A DNA stretch of 64,000 nt, taken from assembly GCA_013396525.1 (NCBI GenBank), contig VWYX01000354.1, positions 636,961 through 700,960 on the forward strand, read 5' to 3'. This document shows, piece after piece, positions 20,501 to 34,220 of this stretch. Source of the stretch: Chaetorhynchus papuensis. Taxonomy: Eukaryota; Chordata; Aves; Passeriformes; Rhipiduridae. Every line of letters begins with the position of its first letter. The first letter of the stretch is position 1. The notes beneath the pieces are model-generated. The model saw only the letters and a program-made list of their open reading frames with translations. It did no database searches and was not told where the DNA came from. The translations under genes were made by a program, and so were the position numbers.

Positions 20501-23180
20501 ATAAGATATCATTGACAGTTCTGCCTGTTGTGTTTCTGCCAGGCACCAGGATCAAACTTGCAAAACTTGCCAGCTGCCTGCACTTCCCAGGGCAATATTT
20601 GTGGTCACCTTTATGAAAGAAATGTACCCATCACTTGTCTTCACTAACAGGATGGTATTTGTAGTGCCTGAAGAGCAGTTAAATAATTTTGTAATCCCCG
20701 CCCCACCCCCCGAGTCTATAAGAGTGTATGTTGTCCAGGAGCAGATTGATGGCGCTAGAGGTGTGTTCAGTAGCCTCTCACATTGCAAACTCTGTGAAAA
20801 TTCTTAATGAACCCAAGGAACTCCTGGTAGAACCAAGCCAGAGAAGTGAAAGCAATGAAAGAATGAAGTGTATGTTACAAACTGACATAAGAAATACTTA
20901 CTGTAATTGTAATTGTCTCAAAATGCCTCATACCACCCACAGGAAAAGGCACATAAGCATCCAACATTTTCTGCCACCATCATCACATTGTCTCAAATGC
21001 TCTCAATACACTCTCAACTGGAACATTTGCCTCTATCTTTTGCATACACAGAAAAGCAGTGGAAGCCCCAGTTTCATTCATCCCATTCCCTCATGCAAAG
21101 CCTCAGTGTATTCTTGGCTGCCACAAAGTTGATCTTTGACGAAATATATCCTCCTTTTACAGACTTGCATTCCAGAAACTGAGCAAGAACATTCCTCTTC
21201 ATTTTTTAAGATAGGAGAGAGGTGGGGAGGGCAACCCCTGAGACCTTTACAGCTGGAAGAAAAACTTTGGTGCTTATTGATACCTCATTAGTCTGTGTTC
21301 ACCACAAAACAGCATCTAAAAATGTGTCCAAACCACAGCTTTACTGCTCAGAGGTCACTGTTTTGATAGGTAAATATGCAACCTGATTTTTTGTGCATCT
21401 GGACACAGTGATTTCTCTGATGGATATGGGGCATTCCTATGGGAGGAGCTCATGGTGTTGCTGTGTGCAAGGGCAATCCGTAGGGAAGAGACACAGCTAT
21501 AAAATGGAGACATGGTTAAAACACTGTGCAGTGTGCCTCTCTCCTAAACAATCATGCTGCACTCGCTTTCCTTCTCAGAATTGCTGCCTTGGGGAGGTAA
21601 CGAATTACCATTGCCATAAACCGTAATCAAGATCAGATGTGCAAAGGGAAAGGCCTTGCTCAAATATCAAAGGGGTCTTAAACTGCCAAAACAGAGCAAG
21701 AGAGAGAAATCCTGAGGAAATCAGAGATGTAATTTATGACTGACCTTCATTTTACCTGGGAAATGTGTGCTCTTGAGTGGCAATGCTCCCATGAATGCAT
21801 GTTTTGTTTTGTTTCAGCTTATTGGGAATCTTTGCTGCAGCAGTATTGATCTAAGCTCCCAAACAATGAGCCAGGGACAAGGAATCACATATGCATTCCA
21901 GAAACATTTTTCTGCACTGAACCCATCTCAGCAGTGACAGTGCCTGGCTTTGTCATCCCCTCTGCCACAGCGCTGCCTTCTGGGGCTCGCTTCTTTGTGT
22001 TTGCATCATCGCTTGCCCAAATGACTCCACATTTTCTGCATTCTCATAACCCAGTTGTCTGGGAAAAAAAGTGAACAACTCTTCAAGGGGATTTTTGCTG
22101 CCACAGGAGCAGTTGATGCTTGGATGAGCTCTCAGTCATTCGGAGTCACAGCACTACAAGAAAAAACAGACATATTAAGTCTTTGCAGTCAAATATAAAA
22201 TCATAGCACTACAGTGCCTCAGCTTCCCATGTGCTGCCTCCCTTTTTGAATTTCACAGGGTAACATTTGGGGACCCACTATGCTTCAAAAAAGTTGGATT
22301 GAAATCTAGTTCCAAACCTGTCTTTCCAATGGACCCATATTGCACACGAAACATTGGGGAAATTCAGATCCACATTTCCATCTGTATTCTGTATTTCATG
22401 GCCTAATTCCAGCCGTAGTTTAAAACAAAGATGTTTTGCTGCTGTCAGCTGAAGTACTGTACTGGGTTCCCCTGGCTTCCCATCAGAAACGCTGTTTTAA
22501 AGCAAATACTCAATTACATCATCTCAGAATTACACTCTGAATTCTTCTTAAATTCCAGTTAAACATTTTGATGAGAAAGTATATTTTCTAAATTCTACCT
22601 TATGTGTATTTAACTTAAAAACCCCTAACAGATAGGTTTGATGGCTGATTTAAACAAAGTGATCTTTTAAATGGAGCTTTTTCAGGTAAACCCCCCTTTA
22701 GAGTTAATTGGATGGGAGTATTTGGGTTATTTTTCATCACTGCAAGATGTTTTTCTGCCACACAAAATATGTCCATTTTCAGTAAATACAGAGATGTCTG
22801 CAACAAATTAACTTCGGAGTTTTGGAAACACAGATGGTATTTGTTGCACTTTCCCAAAGGGCTACAAAGCAGAGATTTTAGCTATTCTGTTATTTTTAGG
22901 AGTTTGTTCATCCCCATAATTTCCACTTCACTAAGAAGAGATAAAATCTGCTTTGCCGTTTATCTGCTACCAAGCAGGCAGATTAAACAATTCGTTTTGT
23001 CACTCGCGCTGTGTTTCTGCCGCCTCAGGCGTTTAATTCTAAAACTCAGTGTGTCTGTAAGGGGAGCCATGGAGATTCCGTGCTCGACAAGGAAGCATCA
23101 GCGTTCGGTACAGCCCGGGTAGGCAGAAATCCCCCTGGCGCTGTCTTTGTGCGCTGTGGCCCTGCCCGGGCAGCTCGCCC
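17551..23180. other. Intergenic, no gene recognised
   Basis: AT-rich DNA without a supported gene. Stretches at about 19780-19930 (CAGCAGCAGCCAACATTG through GAGTAATTAGGCTGATTTAT) and 22880-23100 (with AGATAAAATCTGC and mild CpG content) have the feel of regulatory single-copy sequence. This is only an impression. Confidence 0.5.
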
Positions 23181-23186
23181 GGACCG

Positions 23187-23200
23187 CCAGGAGGGGGCGG
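23187..23200 (+). promoter_or_regulatory. Candidate CTCF site
   Basis: CCAGGAGGGGGCGG agrees with the CTCF core CCASYAGRKGGCRS at 13 of 14 positions. It lies in a small CpG-rich patch (about 23095-23215) inside AT-rich intergenic DNA between WAC and MPP7. Binding is not shown by sequence alone. Confidence 0.4.
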
Positions 23201-26200
23201 TCCTGGATTTGGGAAAATAAGCGTGAAGCCTTTCATAGCAGCCTTTGCTGGAGCTCATGTTCATGGACTGTCTACATTGTTGGAATTTTCACCCCCATCA
23301 TGTTGTAAGATATTTAATTTAGGACACTCCCTGGAGGGCAGAATTCCTGCGACCTTTAGACAGAACAGGCAATGGAAGGATAGAGCGTGCAGCAGGGCCT
23401 GCATCCGTCCCACCTCATCACGGGCATCCAAGGGAGAGGGCTCACTGGGAAGCCAGCTTGTCTTTGCTTCCCTCTAGAGTCGATAGATAGACCTGGCTCC
23501 TCCGAACAGCGATTCAGCATACACAGCTGTCAAAAGCACCACTCAGTTCATCATCCCTTGCTCCCAGGGGAAAAAAATTCAGACTTTGCAGGCAATAAAA
23601 CACATCATGTTTTTTGTATATCCTTCATTGTGATGCTTAAGTCATTCGAAGTGAACACTGTGAAGTAAATCACTGCTTTTTCACTTACCATGTTAAAATA
23701 CACACAAGATGGCCTAAAGATGTAACTTGCCAGTGACCACCTGTTAACAAGAGAAATGTTCTTGTGGCAGAACTATCATTGATTGACTGGTAAAACATGC
23801 AAATGAATCCAGGGAGGAATTCAGAAACCTCTCAAGTGACAAATTCTTACTGAAAGTAAGATCAAATTCTTCTCTCCTGAATGACACATTTGATTTAACA
23901 GTGTTTATAATAAGCAAATGGTGAGTTTGAGACAAATATGGAGGCAGAGCAGGACACTGCTCCTGCTTGGCAGAGCAGCAGGACTTCCCTCTGTGCCCTG
24001 CAGATTCCTTTGATGTCTGGGATTCCTCTGGCCTTCCTGATTTGACACTTTCCTTGCTGTTTGGGGGATCAGAGAAAACACATGTTAAATGTTAATCTTT
24101 TACAACTCAGTTCCTGTAGTACTGCATATGGCTTTAGGATCACTTGTGGCCATAATCCTAAAGGTGTTCAGCAGCACAGTGAAATTGGTCTCTACTGCAT
24201 AGGAACTTAAAGTCCTGATGGGTGCCTACCTGCCTGTGAAGGTACCTGAAGTCCTTTCACAGTCTGGTCCTTTGGCCACTAGCTGTTTCATTCCTCCAGC
24301 TGACTGATGACAGTGAAAAAGCAGGATTCAAATGAGGTTTTAAACCAGTAGACAGCCTGACTGCAGTATCTTGTATTGCTCAAAGGATGGTCTTTTTCCA
24401 CAGGTCCGCTTTTTTCTCATTTGAGATTTTTCTACCTGTTATAGCTTGTATTCTTTTGTTATTTCTCCTACTGAACAAATAAAGAGAATAGCTGTGCTAA
24501 CTTAAAGCCGTCCTTAGTGACATGTTCTGTGGCCTCCTCAAGGAGCTGCATGGCATCCCTCAAATCCTTATCAACAAGTCAGGGATGCAACGCAGTAATC
24601 TGCGTGGATCAGAGACAGAATGAGCTATCCCCAGAGCTGATGCCACAAACATCAGCATCTCCCACTTCCTCTCCTGTAGAGCTACACAGCAGTGGCTGTG
24701 AGAATGGCTGCAAGAACACAACCTACAGCTTCCAGTCAGCAAGAACAGGGGCAGATCATCAGAGGGTAAACACAAAAGTGAGCCAGTTCAGAAATACTGT
24801 ATTGGTGGAGCCTACACTGCAGATTTGGCTACAAGGACCATTGGGGGATCACACCAGAGGAGAGGAACTCATGGGCAAAGGGCCACTGCACAGAAACAGA
24901 CAGTCTGGACTCGCATGCAAGTCCCAACTTGCACAGAATTCCAGACTGGCTGCATCTGTCGTCTGGCTACCAAGATGGTGAGTTCATGGTTCCACATGGT
25001 TGCTGTCAAGGCCTCACAAGGGTTTGCACAGCAGTCTTTGTAGGTTCAGCCTTTATTCCTACAGGCAGCACAGCTCCAGGGGGAAGGGGAGCTTCTGAGA
25101 TGTTCTCATGCCATGACGTGGCTTGTTTGGAATGATTGATGTTCACACAAAACTGAGCACTGCTGTCCTTTGTGGAGATGTAAATTGCAAACCATTGTTC
25201 ACTTGCCAGAAAGCTCTTCCTTTATATTGCATGTGACCCACAGTAGGACATACAGACAAACTTTCTTCTCAAGGCAACTGGCAAGCAGTGCTACATCCTC
25301 ATTCTGTTGCCACTGACCTGTCCAGTTGGATCTTACACTTGTGAAACACCTTTACAGATGTGTGCAGCTAAGCCACAAACTTCCATCTCGCTTGCAAAAC
25401 TGGATGGGTCTTCTGATGTGTTGCTCAGCAGTGTGTGGTATCTCAGGTAACAGAGTGAACTGCTCAGCAGAAAGGGGCTGTGCATGCTTCAGCCCCAGGC
25501 AGCTGCCATACCTCCCAGCTGTAGCACATGGATTCCCTGCCCAAAGGCATCCCATGTCACAAGGCCTCATCTCTTGCGGCGTCAGATCTCATTGTGTCCC
25601 ACTGCAGAATAAACTGAAGCGCTGCTGGTGTAGATGTGACCCTTAAGGTGGTTGGTTTCCTGTCTGATACTCACCTAGTGGTTAAGGTAAGTGTGTGTTT
25701 GCCACCAGAAGCAAGAAAAGGAAAGCAGCACTTGGGCAAAATGACAAGGGGAATTCAAAGAGGAAGCGGTCAGTATTTGCTCGTAACATCTGCAGAGCTT
25801 ATTTTCTCTTTGTTGCTTAAATCGGGAAAATCTATTACAGTAGTTAGGAAAGGGAAATATTTCTTTCTGTTTCTAAGCATGTGAATCAGACTCCCCACTG
25901 GCAAAAGCTGCCCAGCACATTGTGATTAGTGATGTGTAGAGCCTGCAACTGTACACTGCACCAGGAGCAAAATGTGTGGCAGTACAGGAATCTGGGAAAG
26001 GGCTAGCAGGACAGGACCCTGGGCTAGCTAAGCCCCAGACAGATCCTCTGTGTAAGCCTTTGTTTTCTTTCAAAAAAAGGTAAATTACACCAGTATTTCA
26101 TTTCCTTTTTTTATAAATGAGAAGTTTGGTGTTTTGAGGATGTGGCCAACTTCTGATGAATAATGTTTTGATGATGAATACAACCATTTGGGAACTGATA

Positions 26201-27935
26201 GAGATGGATAGAGAGAGGGGGATGTGTCTTCCAGTGGCAGGTATGGTGTCATACCCTATTCCTTTCCAGGGAAGCAGGGGAATGTGGGTCTGAACAGAAC
26301 AAAAATTGGCTTCAGTGACTTGTCAGGACTGCCCATGTTTCCTGGCTGGTTATGAAAGCTCTTGTAGCTCGTGTGTAGCATTTGATGGAGCTCCAGCCTG
26401 TTCATGTCAAAGGAGCTCAAGATAAATGTCAGCTCATGACAAGTATGAGTCTTTAATTTACTTCTTAGCTTTGAAGCTAGTGGAAAAGACCTTCAAGGGA
26501 TATCGGCAATTACCAAATTTCTGTTAAAAGTGTTTTACTTCTACAGCGGCATCTCTAAAGAAGCACCAATTGAAAGGAAGAGGGAGTTTTTTCTTTTCTC
26601 CTGATCACTTCTGAGTGTTTATGATAGTCTTTCCACTTCCACTGTTTCCACTCTAACTTTATTTTTTCTTTTTTTTGTTCTTGTGGTATGAGTCCGTGAC
26701 AGTAAGTATAGAAAATAGCTAGGGGAATCTAAGTTAACAGGGAATGCCGAATCAATTTCATATTTCACACAGAAGTCCTCCTTTAGCTCTTCCTTGCCAG
26801 TGTTTTACAGCTATAAACCTGCCAGTCTCCACACCACAATAATCTCATCATATACCCTTAGGGAATACTTTTGCCTACTGACCATAAGATAAAACCTTCC
26901 TTGCATGAAGCTTGATATACATTGCCACAGATCAAGAAAGGATAAGAAACTTCACAAATTCTCATTTGAAACTTCCTTTTCCTGCTTGTCTGTAAAGATC
27001 AAGTACACAAAAGCATGAGACCCCAGCCTTCAGCATTTAGAGGACCCAGGGAAGTTTTGGATGCCAGAAATCCTATACCAGGGTGGAGCTACTACCTTTG
27101 CAATTACTTTCCATTCCCATAAGGTACCTTCATCTTTGTCCTTTCAGGAAAAAAAGTCTCTCTCGGTCCTTCTTCTTAGAGATTGTTCCAGAGAGAATGA
27201 ATGTTTACAAGTCTTCAAATCTGGTAGCTGGAAATGTGGAAAGAGCAGCTACCTGCTCCACTATTATCAGATGGTCACAGCAGACCAGGCATCCAGCCCT
27301 GAGCTTTGGCATGCAGTAGAGGACGACAGAGGGAAGTTGTTACAGCTGAGGCCAGAACTACCCAGTCTTGTTTGCAGAGGCAGAGAGGACTCAGGCTCAC
27401 TACTTGGGTGGCAGGACAATCTCAGTGGGAGAGGTCCAAGAAAAAGCTCTACATGCCTGAAGCAAATCCTGGGAGAAACTGTGATGCCTCAGCCCAAGAG
27501 ACCAATCACAAAAAGCCTGTTTATGTGCCTGAGTTTATGGGTACCTGGGCGATATTTGTAGCCAAACTTCTATTACCACACTTGTCCAGAGATGAAGCCA
27601 CCTTGCCAAACTGAGCAGCTCCGTGCTTTCTTCCCACCTAAAATAGCAGCAACTGTGACAACCTTCATTTCAACACACACGGGTTTGCCTAACAGCCTAG
27701 AGGCTGGGACTCTTGCTCTGGAAATAAGCCATCACTTTAACTCCCTTCTCAACTGAAAAAAAATAAGTCAACTGTTCCAAGGACTGTAAGTCAGTAGGAT
27801 ACAAAATTAGGTGGGAAGAGAACAAAGTCCATCTCTTTTTGAAACTATGTCAGTGCAAGTCCAAGAGTGACAGGGCTAGGAGGATAGGAAATGTAATGAA
27901 GCCATTCTGTAGTCCATAAATTAGGAATTTAGCTA

Positions 27936-28010
27936 AGTGTAATCTCAAAGCAGAAGAGGTGTGTTAGTCACTGAGATGGCAGTGTAATCTCAAGGCAAAA
28001 GAGGCATGGG
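27936..28010 (+). repeat. 45-bp imperfect tandem duplication
   Basis: AGTGTAATCTCAAAGCAGAA (27936) recurs as AGTGTAATCTCAAGGCAAAA (27981), each followed by GAGG. It is two diverged copies of one unit. Confidence 0.7.
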
Positions 28011-31000
28011 AACTAGTCCCTTAAGAATATATAACGTTTTCAGCAACCAGAGTTCATCAACTCCTGACCTGAGTTCATTTTTCACTGACTGCATTCCCAT
28101 CCTGTTGCTTGTGGGCTCTGCTTGCAGTCCATTGTAGCAGTTTCAAAAACAGTTAATGAAAATTTACAGGTTACTAAAAACAAAGGCTGAGGCCAGATGT
28201 AAAATGAGAAAATAGATTTTCTAGGTCACAATTGATCTTCATTTGCAACTCTCAAATCTTAAAAATAAAATGCCTGAGAACTTATCTCCAAAAAACCATT
28301 ATTAAGGAGGAAAAATCTAAATGGCTTGTTATGGGGAAAATACTTAAAACGTCCTTCATGGAGCACTGTTGTATCTCTGGAATTTGGATGGTGTATTTCT
28401 TCCAAAAAAAGACTTACTTTCTCAATGAGAAATCCTCTCCCAACCTGTACCTTCATGGCAGCAACATTCTTGAGCTGCTCCACTAATTCTCATTCATGTG
28501 CTACTGATGAGTATGGAAAAGAAAAGGAGGCATGACAGACTTTCAACTTTTTTAGTCCCTGCCTGACTTCATAAAACTATGAGCCCTGTCAGACCTTATT
28601 CTTCCTGGGAGCCTCAGGGTAATTCTGAAAGACTTTACAGTCCTCTCTTTGAACTTCTGCAGTCATTTATGATCTGTTTTCTTTTAAAAACAGCAAGTGT
28701 GAAATGAGTTGTCCTGTTCTGATTTCCTCTGGCCTGTTGTTTCTGAGGGAGGAGGCCCCTTTTCAGGGGGTGCAAAGTGTGAGCTCCAAAACTGCCACTG
28801 TCTCTAATGGAGTGGAAGGACTGAGATCCAGGGAACCCCTGGAACATGCAGAATGCTCTCTATGAGGGTATGTAATGCAACATTCATTATTCATGGTGCT
28901 CAGAACAGCAGGTCTGTTTTTCAAACACAGGCTTCTGAAGTGCAAGGTTTACAGGTAATGCAGTAGTAACACTGCCTGCCTGCCTGTTATTTGCTCTGAA
29001 ATTCTCAAATATGGTTAGCATGTGTGTTGAAAAATTCATTCTAGCTGAGACTGGGGTGTCAGATAAGGGACATGTTGCTCCGATGCTGTGACTCAGAGGC
29101 TCTTTTATTCTTTATCTGTGGCAGTGGGAGCACAGACAATGAAAGCTGTATCTATGACAGTTCCCTTACTGAAGTGCCAGGCTTATTGTACTGTCTGTAA
29201 AGTCATAGGAAAGAAACTCCCCAGGTTTCTTTTTCTTTCACTTTTTTTTTAAAGTACAGACATATTTGAACCAAGGCATTCCTACTTCTCGTAGCTGCCA
29301 GCTCCTGAGCACAAGATTCAATGTTTTTCTTTTACTTGCTATAAAATGCTTAATCAAAGCCTTCCCTGCTCCGATATAGCTGTTCCTTTATTTATTAATG
29401 TAAAAATATGAATTACTGAACTCCAGCCTTGGCAGGTAAGTGAAATTGGAATGAACTTTCAGCTCTTCAGTTTCAGAAGGTGAGTAAATCTCTGGTGGAG
29501 TTTGCACACATGGTTGGAATAGTTCCCCTCGTTTACCCTGGCACAGCTCCACTGACTGCTGCTGCACAGCCCTGATTCACACTTCCAGCAGCAGGGAGTT
29601 AGAAACTCAGGGGCCTAGCACAGCTGTAACTTTTTCATATTACTTATCCAGCTTACCTTTTAAAACAGAAAATTGAAAATCGTATGTGAAGAGAATGGTT
29701 ATTTTTCTCCTTGGCTGTTAAGGGGGACTTGACTAGAGTGAGAGAGAGGAAGGAGCTGTAAGTAGCGCACTGAGGCTGACCCTGGAAGAAAAAATTAAAT
29801 AACAGTATAAATATCCTTTGCCTCTTGAACCAAGTCACACACAGCATTTCTCATCTCTTTTACATAATGCCCTGGCAATAAGGAGCTCCTTTTAACCTGG
29901 TTTCCTTAGGAAATGTAGCATGTATGTTCACACCATCTGCCTATCACCTCTCCCCAGCCCTCCTCCTGCCACCTGCCACTTGTCCGCTTCCTGGCGTGTG
30001 ACAGAGAAAGTCCAAAAGTGAAACCTGGCAGCTGTGTCCAGGAGAGACAAATGCCTGGCCTCCCCAGCAGGGCAAAGGGAACAGCACCCACTGGAGAGAG
30101 AGCTCTATCGAGTGTAGCTGTGCCAGGACGCCTCCAGTCTGCAAGGGGGGACGCCCAGGCACCTGGAGACGCTGCAGGAAGGAGCAATGGCACTGAGGTG
30201 CAGGAAGGAACTGGGAGGGTAAGGGGATATGGGAGAGAAATCCATAGGAATCCAGCTTCTGTGAGCTTCACTGCACACAGCAGTGGAGCCTGACACCAGA
30301 CAGGCACTAAACTAAAGAAAATTCCTTAAATAGACAGATGTGCTCTTTCCAAAGTATCTGCTAGTAAAATAAATGAAACCAGTTAAATTAAGCTTCCATG
30401 TTAGCATCCAGCAGTACAGCTCACCCTGATTTACCAGTCTGCTTAACTCCAGTCAGCAATGTAAATCTGGCATTTTATAAATTAGGATGGTTGACTTAAG
30501 TGTCGTTTGACGTACTGTCCGCTTTTAAAAACCAGAGAACACGAAGGTGTCTGCTCGCCCTTGGAAAAGGAAATAAATATTAACTTATCTGCACAATGTG
30601 TGAGCGGATCTAGCCTTGTTGCAGGAAACTCATTAATCTCACATGGAAAATAAATAAACTAGGAGAGAAAAGGATGGGTGGGATTTCAACTTCCTCTATT
30701 TCCGTAAATCGTTATTTTATAGGAACAAGTGCACGCCAAACGTTTTAAAGAGGAAAATTACTGCAAAGAACAAATAAGTTCATTGAATCTTTTAAAAGCT
30801 TTGCAGTGGAGGGATAATTTAGGGTGGCAATGGGAAAACCCACCTGTTAAATGCTGCCGGATAGTTCCTGCTATTAGAGCACATTTTCCATTGCTGATGC
30901 CATTGTCAGTCTTGAGCCACCAGGGCTCACATTTTCCATGGCAGGTGTCTGCCTAAGGCTGCATACGTGTGATCCATGTGTGCTTGTATCAAGAATTGTC

Positions 31001-33177
31001 TCAGACTGAATGTAAAAATTTCAGCCAAAATGGTTTTGCTCTTCAACAAGTGTAAGTTTCTGTCACTTTAAAAAGAATGGTAACCTCATCTTTAGACAGT
31101 CCCAAAGGCCCCATACTTTGGAGGAAAAGCATGAAATTTGGCAGGAGTGCTTTAGCCACCCTGGAAATCCAACTCAGCCTGGATGAATTATGAGCCTCAG
31201 CAAGATCAGTTTGGTCTTGATAGAGCTTCACAGCTTGGTGTTTCAAAGATCCTGCCTTCAGTGATTCTGTGCTAGTCTGGGGCAAACTGAGATGGTTTTC
31301 TTCAGCAAGGTTCTCGTTTACTCCTTTGGACCCTGCTGCTGCTTTGGAGAAACCCAGAAGAAATAATCACCCAAGGAAGGAACAAGCTGGGGAGGGAGAG
31401 GTGTCTAGATAGAGAGCATGGGGCAAGGGAAGGTTGGGATGAGAAGCCAAAAATGGTGATGTAGCACAGCTGGTGTGAGACGGGAATGTAGCAAAAGAGA
31501 TGCTGGATGGGAGAGAGTGATCAGAGGGTCTGTGGTCACTGTACCCACAGACAATGACCAACACATGTGCCATAGGATAAGGAAGAGGTAGTTTTGTTTG
31601 CTGACAGAGTCAGCTGACAGGGTCTGACAGGGCACTGACAGAGCATTTAGAATTACACAGTTTTGAGAGCTGCAGAAAGCATAGCTCAAGCTCAGCTTCA
31701 GTCATGGAAGGACTGGAGTTTCAATGTATAGCCATATTAAAAAAAAATAAATAATTGGGAAATGGGTGATTGGCCCTTTACTTCCATAAAAATAGGACTC
31801 TGCACCTGGAAACAGGTCAGTGGTGTTCTTGCGCTTTCTTCACAGGTGGGAGATACTGTTCCTCAATGCCTTGAAAATTCAAATAGTCACTGAGATGCCT
31901 TTAATATGGCTTTAAATGTTGGCCTTTCACAAAGACAGACATCTGTGACCAGACTAGCCAGCACTTCCACAATCATCTATGTATTAGTGAATACCTCTCC
32001 AGCATTCTAGATCTGACCTCACATAATTTGAAAAATTAGAAGGAGGAAAAACAGAGTGCACACTGAGCAACCACCAGTTCTCTCTCTGAGCCCAGCGGTT
32101 TATTCTCTGATTACTAAAGCAGCTTAAAACTGAGTCATTTGTATGGCATTCACTGCCAAGAGGCACCTGTTCCTTCAGATTAATCCATATTCATTGGTAA
32201 TCTGGGATTGCTAATAGTAGTAATTTCTAACTTCAAAATATAGCTATAAATATTCTTCTTTCAGGTTTTATGACAGCCAGACCACTATGTGCTAAGGACC
32301 CCAAAAGCCATTCATCACAATCCAGATTTATATTTCTATAAAGATGTAAAGCTTAGGAAAGCAGGTACAGAATGAGAAACAGAGAACTTTTATTTTAAGC
32401 TAAAATCTAGAGAGAACGCCAATTTACAGTCATAGGATGGGTGTGCCACTAATTCAGACAAATGTCTTCCTGATATGAATACAGGCTGGAAAAGCAAGTG
32501 AAAGCCAAGCGTGAAAGAGACACGGCCAGCCTTGGGGGAGTGCAGGAACATCTGCAATCAAATTAAAATAGCAAATAGCATATGACCACAGGACAGCTTT
32601 TTTACAGTATGTATTTGGCAGAGCAGGCAGGGGGTAGTTGACATGCTGGTTTGGATGGCAAATACACAAGATTCAAATCCTAATCCATAAATTTCTGTTG
32701 TGTTAGTTGGGAGGCAGGAATTAAATTTCAGGAACATGGATTGGGGGACACTGGGACAGCACAAGATGGAAAGGAAAGGAGGGCACATGGTCATATGAAA
32801 TGGTTCATCCCTGCTTTCACTCTGGACAATACACTCTACACCAAGTGTCTGTACTGATTCCCCCATTTTCTATCCATACAAAATATTGATTGAAGCTTTT
32901 ATAATGGTTTGGGTGCTGACAGACATTGCTCTCTCCCCTGAACATACTCCTTGACACCTGCTAAGAGCTGAGCTCTTGTAGTTTTTTGGTGCGGGGTCAC
33001 CAATTTTGATTTCTTTCTTCTCTCAGCTGTCTGTTTTCACAAAATTGAAATCACCTCTGAGTAAATTCAAATATATTTGAGACCTGAGTCAATTCTGATT
33101 CAAACTTGGTAACAAATCCAGTAATTTTTGGGGAGACACAAACATCTAAGCCTTGAATCTTTAGAAACTAAGCAGAA

Positions 33178-33236
33178 AGGAAAAAAAAAACTAAACAGAA
33201 AAAAAAAAGGGGAAAAAAAGAAACTAAAGAAACTAG
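33178..33236. repeat. A-rich low-complexity tract
   Basis: A runs of 7 to 10 are separated by CTAAACAG, GGGG and G. It is simple A-rich sequence. Confidence 0.85.
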
Positions 33237-34205
33237 ACATTAAAAGATGTAATATTTTATATGTACTGACAATCTGAATTTGGTTAACCCAAGCACATCA
33301 AAGGCTAAAACTCATTAGGATACCTTCAGATATCTCTGCAAAATCCTCCTCCTCTGCACAGCTATTTCAGAAGCTTCAGCACAGTGGAGGTTCTGCAGCT
33401 GTGTAGTGCAGTCCTTACACACAGTTCTGTGCCTTGCATTTGTTTCCTGCATGCTGATGGGAGAACTGTCAATAAGTAGTTTTGAAGTCTGAAGTACTGC
33501 AAACAGTGAATCACGGCTTCAATGGATCATCTGTCTGAAAGCCCTGTCTCAGCAAGCAATTTGTAGCTGTTTCTGACCAGAAATCATAATGATCTATTCA
33601 GTGGATCATTACAAGCTTCTACTGCAATGAAAGCTACCTCCCCAAAATACCACACCAGTCAGCCTAAACTCACATGCTTGGATTTTGCACACTGTTTGCA
33701 AAATGGAGTCTTCTCCTTAATGCCTGGATATACAGCATGAGCATGTAATATTCTCTGGATAAAGTTTAAATTATGTGATAGGGTTTCATTTACCAACTAT
33801 TTTGGGGCAGCAATAGGGATTATAAAAGTTACTTACCTAGCTGGTTGTATATGACTACATTGGAATTAAGTTTTCTGTCTTTAATTTAGATGTTAAGAAA
33901 TTAACTGAAATGAACTATACTCGTTTTTGATCTCTATCTTGAGGATCTCTGTGAACAATACATCATAGATGCACTGTGCTGAGACCCACAACAGAAGAAC
34001 TGGTTCTTTTACTCAGGGGTGCATAACTCTTTGATTCAGGCATAAATGTTTATTTATTTATTAAATGTTGGCCAGGGGAAATCAAGAATTCTGGAGAAGA
34101 AATTGCACATGTTTCTGATCATCTTGATATATGCCTGAAGAAGAAACTACTATTCCCCAAACAAAAAAGGGTAATTAAAAGTTATCCTTTGTGACTCCAG
34201 AATTT

Positions 34206-34220
34206 GAAAAAAAAAAAAAA
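34206..34220. repeat. A-homopolymer
   Basis: About 14 consecutive A after TTTG. No retroposed element is recognisable upstream. Confidence 0.75.

Noticed and set aside
24517..24981. 154-codon plus-strand frame
   Set aside because: No similarity that I know and no splice or polyadenylation context that fits.
27061..27561. 166-codon plus-strand frame
   Set aside because: No domain, signal or repeat is recognised; two other frames of similar length overlap it. Best read as chance.
32670..32695. GATTCAAATCC resembling a tRNA T-arm
   Set aside because: No A box or acceptor stem could be placed around it.
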